A stretch of 36,360 bases of DNA. It comes from Chryseobacterium gleum (GTDB lineage: Bacteria > Bacteroidota > Bacteroidia > Flavobacteriales_F > PHOS-HE28). Numbering within the stretch: the first letter of the stretch is position 1; every line of letters starts with the position of its first letter. Below, piece by piece: positions 33,493-36,360 of this stretch. The stretch lies in contig CAMCAZ010000037.1 of NCBI GenBank assembly GCA_945872795.1, positions 1-36,360 on the forward strand, read 5' to 3'. The translations under genes and the position numbers were made by a program. Under the pieces are notes generated by a model. That model ran no database searches. It was not told where the DNA came from and saw only the letters and a list, made by a program, of their open reading frames with translations.

Positions 33493-34125
33493 TCAAGCGA
33501 AGACCGGGTGGACGAGTTCGACCTGACCATTCTCCACATCGTACATGGCACCAGCGATCATGATCTCACCGTTTTCAACCATCTCCTTTAGAATAGGGCT
33601 ATGTTGCGTGATGTGTTCCATGGCCAATTGCACGTTCCGCAAGGCCACATCTTCAACGAATGCAGCGTTTCCGCTGTTGCGTGTTCCAGAAGTAGCGGTA
33701 TCGTCCACCGCAGGGCGGAGTTTGGTGAGCAGTGCGGTAAGGTTACCCATGCGCACATCGTCGCATGCACCTTTGATAGCGCCGCATTTGGAGTGGCCCA
33801 GGACCAGTATCAGTTTAGATCCGGCCACTTTGCAGGCGAACTCCATGCTTCCCAGAATATCCTCGTTCACGCAGTTGCCTGCGATGCGTATGCTGAAGAT
33901 GTCGCCCAGGCCTTGGTCGAAAACGAGTTCGGCGCTGGTTCGGCTATCGATGCAACTGAGCACAGCAGCGAACGGGAATTGTCCCGTGCTGGTCTCGTTC
34001 ACTTGTTTCAACAGGTCGCGGTTGGCCTTCAGGTTGTTCACGAAGCGCTTGTTGCCTTCCAAGAGAATGTCCAACGCCCGCTGGGGTGTAAGGTGTCCTT
34101 GGGTTTCTTTGGTCTGTGTTCTCAT
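33493..34125 (-). CDS. Beta-carbonic anhydrase (second, divergent paralogue)
   Basis: A 210-residue beta-carbonic anhydrase of the type found beside SulP transporters. Zinc ligands are Cys58 (VLSCIDSRTSAE), His111 and Cys114 (LGHSKCGAIKGA), with the Asp60-Arg62 dyad. It has a longer N-terminal helix (LTPQRALDILLEGNKRFVNN) and an insertion with TATSGTRNSGNAAFVED that is absent from the neighbouring paralogue, so the two are different subgroups rather than a recent duplication. ATG at 34125 is preferred; an upstream start at 34191 would overlap the transporter gene. It starts 37 bp after the SulP stop and likely hydrates CO2 in step with bicarbonate transport. Confidence 0.94.
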   Translation of the reverse strand: MRTQTKETQGHLTPQRALDILLEGNKRFVNNLKANRDLLKQVNETSTGQFPFAAVLSCIDSRTSAELVFDQGLGDIFSIRIAGNCVNEDILGSMEFACKVAGSKLILVLGHSKCGAIKGACDDVRMGNLTALLTKLRPAVDDTATSGTRNSGNAAFVEDVALRNVQLAMEHITQHSPILKEMVENGEIMIAGAMYDVENGQVELVHPVFA

Positions 34126-34162
34126 GTTGTATGGCGTCTTTATGAGTGCGCTGTAAGTGGCA

Positions 34163-35791
34163 CTACTTTTTTCTTCCCAATCGTTTTGCAACAGCTCTTA
34201 CTTGGCGTTCCAGCTCTGCAGGCTTCAGTTTTTTCGATCCATCGGTCTCGAAACCGATCAATTCGCACCGAATGGCGCGTTCGGACGCATTGTGCATGAA
34301 GTCATCCAGGATCTCCTGCACATCGGGGTCCAGGTCTACGGTGCGGCGCGCATCGATCACCACGTGCGCCCCATCGGGTAGTTCGCCCAAGGTGCGCTTG
34401 ATCCCTGCTTTGTTCAGGAAGGTGACATCCTCACTGAGCTCGATGCGTATGGGCATCCCTTCTTGGTGCTTGGTCGGATCGAAGTGGAAGGGTATGCTGT
34501 AGTTCTTCCACAGGATATGGATGATTGCCACGGTGAGACCCATGAACACGCCGCTGAGCAGATCGATGGCAGCAACGCCGATCACCGTGATGATGAAGGG
34601 CAGGAACTGCATAGGGCCAGCTTCCCACATCTCCTTGAACTGCGATGGCTTCGCCAGTTTATAGCCCACCATGAGCAGCACTGCGGCCAAACTGGCCATG
34701 GGGATGAGCATGAGGACGCCGGGAATGACCAGTACGCAGATCAGCAACAAGGCACCATGTAGGATGGTACTGAGCTTGGAGCGTCCCCCACTGTGGATGT
34801 TTGCGGAACTACGTACGATGACCTGGGTGATGGGCAGACCACCAATGAGCCCGCTCAGGCTGTTGCCGATGCCTTGTGCATGCAGCTCGCGATTGGCAGG
34901 GGTGACACGTTTCCAGGGATCGAGCTTATCGGTCGCCTCAACACATAACAAGGTTTCCAAGCTGGCCACAATGGCCAGTGTGAAGGCCACTACCCAGAAT
35001 TTGGTGCTCCACATCCCACTGAAGTCAGGTACCGTAATCAGGGTACTGAAGTCGAACTGGTTCAAGTTGCCCAAAGTGGGCAGTTCGGGAAGGCTCACGA
35101 AGTGGGTAGGGTCCACGTGAAGCAGTGCATGCCCATTGAACAACTTGGCCAAGAAGATCCCGGCCACCACGGCCATCAATGATCCCGGTATGTAGGTCAA
35201 CGCCTTGATACGTTTGATGAAGGGGCGGTCCCACAGCAGCAGTAACGCAAGGCCCACCAATGTGATTACCACGGCTCCCGGTGTGATGTGCGTCATCATC
35301 TGGGTGAATTCCGTCGCTTGGTCATAGTGGTCGGCCTCCTCGAAGGTGAGGTGCTCCGCGGCATGTTCATCGTAGCCCATCGCCGGGAAGATCTGCTTGC
35401 GCAAAATCAGGATGCCAATACCCGCCAGCATGCCTTTGATGACAGAGTTCGGGAAGTAATATGCAATGATGCCCCCTTTCACGATCCCCAGAATGATCTG
35501 AATCACACCGGACATGACCACAGCAGCCGTGAACAGTTCAAAGGAGCCCAGGTCCGCCACGGCGGATAGAACGATTGCGATTAGGCCGGCCGCAGGTCCA
35601 CTGACACCAAGCGGTGAGCCGCTGATGGAACCCACGACGAGGCCCCCTACAATGCCAGCGATAAGGCCGGCGATGGGGGGGGCTCCGGATGCTGCGGCGA
35701 TGCCGAGACACAAGGGCAAGGCAATGAGAAAAACGACGATGGACGAAGGCAGGTCCTGCTTCCAAAAACTGAAGATATTCGAACGTTCCAT
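34163..35791 (-). CDS. SulP-family anion (probable bicarbonate) transporter
   Basis: A 542-residue transporter with 10-14 membrane segments. It opens MERSNIFSFWKQDLPSSIVVFLIALPLCLGIAAASGAPPIAGLIAGIVGGLVVG, whose SGAPP loop in the SulP core precedes SGSPLGVSGPAAGL. LPITQVIVRSSANIHSGGRSKLSTI is the family signature. A short STAS-like cytoplasmic domain (about 440-542; TFLNKAGIKRTLGELPDGAHVVIDARRTVDLDPD) completes it. SulP proteins carry sulphate, bicarbonate or other anions. The two following beta-carbonic anhydrases favour bicarbonate, as for BicA-like transporters; sulphate cannot be excluded. The ATG at 35791 is preferred over 36019 because the extra sequence is not SulP-like. A C8 run lies within codons of the first helix region (complement of 35675-35682). 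Confidence 0.92.
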   Translation of the reverse strand: MERSNIFSFWKQDLPSSIVVFLIALPLCLGIAAASGAPPIAGLIAGIVGGLVVGSISGSPLGVSGPAAGLIAIVLSAVADLGSFELFTAAVVMSGVIQIILGIVKGGIIAYYFPNSVIKGMLAGIGILILRKQIFPAMGYDEHAAEHLTFEEADHYDQATEFTQMMTHITPGAVVITLVGLALLLLWDRPFIKRIKALTYIPGSLMAVVAGIFLAKLFNGHALLHVDPTHFVSLPELPTLGNLNQFDFSTLITVPDFSGMWSTKFWVVAFTLAIVASLETLLCVEATDKLDPWKRVTPANRELHAQGIGNSLSGLIGGLPITQVIVRSSANIHSGGRSKLSTILHGALLLICVLVIPGVLMLIPMASLAAVLLMVGYKLAKPSQFKEMWEAGPMQFLPFIITVIGVAAIDLLSGVFMGLTVAIIHILWKNYSIPFHFDPTKHQEGMPIRIELSEDVTFLNKAGIKRTLGELPDGAHVVIDARRTVDLDPDVQEILDDFMHNASERAIRCELIGFETDGSKKLKPAELERQVRAVAKRLGRKK

Positions 35792-35891
35792 AAGTACGGA
35801 CGGAGGATAAAGGGATCCAGTGAAATGGGGGGCGCGGACCAGGTCCACTGCCCAAGTGACCCCGGTCAGGGCCATGGCATGGAGGGGCCGC

Positions 35892-36221
35892 TCAGGCCGT
35901 GGCGCGGTCACACCAAGGCGGAGGCACCGGGACCTCGCCATGCAGCACGCTGAACGGAAGAACGGTGATCTCCCCCCGTACACGACCCGGGACCTGTAGT
36001 TCCGGATGGGAGGATGCACTGGTGGGGCGGTTCACGTTGATGTCGTGCTTCACCTCCTCCTCTTCAATGATCGGCAGCGGACAGGTCCCCTGTTCCATGA
36101 ACAGGTCGATGATCACCTTGGAATACATCACCTGTGGCAGGGCCAAGAGCCACACGCTCAGCACCAGAGCAAAAACACGGAGTGCTCTGCTGGACCGAAG
36201 GGAACGGTACGGACCTGTCAT
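35892..36221 (-). CDS. Small hypothetical membrane-anchored protein
   Basis: A 109-residue protein I do not recognise. It has a basic N-terminus (MTGPYRSLRSSRALR) and one hydrophobic segment (VFALVLSVWLLALPQVMYS), either an uncleaved anchor or a signal peptide. The rest is short: an acidic cluster (CPLPIIEEEEVKHD) and a proline-rich tail ending VPVPPPWCDRATA. Two cysteines lie outside the membrane part. The ATG at 36221 is seven nt after TACCTTCG (complement of 36229-36236), one base from TAnnTTTG. It is transcribed toward the SulP gene, 100 bp upstream of it. No function is assigned; coding status is likely rather than certain. Confidence 0.6.
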   Translation of the reverse strand: MTGPYRSLRSSRALRVFALVLSVWLLALPQVMYSKVIIDLFMEQGTCPLPIIEEEEVKHDINVNRPTSASSHPELQVPGRVRGEITVLPFSVLHGEVPVPPPWCDRATA

Positions 36222-36288
36222 GGGTACGCGAAGGTAGGATCTGCACCGAACGCGACCGTGACGTTGGGATGTTTTAACGGTTCGGCCC

Positions 36289-36360
36289 AGTGTCGCAACC
36301 CGTAAGTTCCTTCACCATCTCCGCCCCTCTTTCACCTTCCTGCCGCGTTGGAACATTTCG
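36289..36360. mobile_element. 168-bp palindromic (MITE-like) element, copy 2, cut by window edge
   Basis: The last 72 nt of the window match 12214-12285 at 69 of 72 positions, starting at the same terminal repeat (AGTGT[CG]GCAACCCG). At the sixth base it matches the right-hand terminus of copy 1. The right half is outside the window. Confidence 0.8.

Noticed and set aside
32837-34125. Recent tandem duplication of carbonic anhydrase
   Set aside because: The two proteins differ in N-terminal region, in an internal insertion and around the zinc motifs, so they are old paralogues of different subgroups.

Overview
The window looks like a GC-rich member of the Bacteroidota, possibly a high-GC Flavobacteriales lineage, though that finer placement is a guess. 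Supporting evidence: two secreted proteins with type IX secretion (T9SS) C-terminal sorting regions, a fused alpha/beta 2-oxoacid dehydrogenase E1, a DUF349 coiled-coil protein, a PruA-type dehydrogenase, and many starts preceded by close relatives of the Bacteroidota -7 box TAnnTTTG. Starts are rarely preceded by a good Shine-Dalgarno sequence. I see no tRNA, rRNA, prophage, transposase gene or CRISPR array. Most of the window is chromosomal housekeeping and envelope content, punctuated by palindromic repeats.

Layout. 1-300: 3' end of an AAA ATPase/PD-(D/E)XK gene whose stop codon lies in a perfect 21-bp inverted repeat. 443-4475 (minus): LTA-synthase-like phosphoglycerol transferase, diacylglycerol kinase overlapping it by ATGA, then a secreted TonB_C-like protein. 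4637-6688 (plus): E1 alpha/beta fusion with a palindromic insert in its linker. 6748-8055 (minus): MgtC/DUF4010 membrane protein. 8237-11225 (plus): two T9SS-type secreted proteins. 11535-13093 (plus): an unknown internally duplicated protein, a 168-bp palindromic element and an FNR-type flavoprotein reductase. 13098-20106 (minus): YdeI-like protein, GT87 glycosyltransferase, SUI1/YciH, secreted GH38 mannosidase, outer-membrane barrel and SDR dehydrogenase. 20265-22558 (plus): kdnA-kdnB for 8-amino-Kdo. 22648-22983 (minus): small cupin. 23305-25088 (plus): FecCD-type permease and ATPase. 25136-34125 (minus): MscL, CotH-like protein, thioesterase, DUF349 protein, SpoIIE phosphatase, PruA and two beta-carbonic anhydrases; the anhydrases lie downstream of a SulP transporter (34163-35791). 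A small membrane protein (35892-36221) precedes it. The window ends inside a second copy of the 168-bp palindromic element.

How genes work together. LtaS-like enzymes release diacylglycerol when they transfer phosphoglycerol from phosphatidylglycerol, and the coupled kinase would return it to phosphatidate. KdnB oxidises and KdnA transaminates C8 of Kdo, implying 8-amino-Kdo in the LPS core. SulP plus two beta-carbonic anhydrases suggests a bicarbonate uptake and interconversion operon. The FecCD permease and ATPase are the inner-membrane part of a siderophore, heme or cobalamin importer whose binding protein and receptor are not in the window.

The most unusual material is non-coding: a 168-bp full-length palindrome present twice, an 8-bp unit (TTCTGATC) that builds a tandem array at one site and a hairpin at another, and a related type of palindrome accepted in frame inside the E1 gene.
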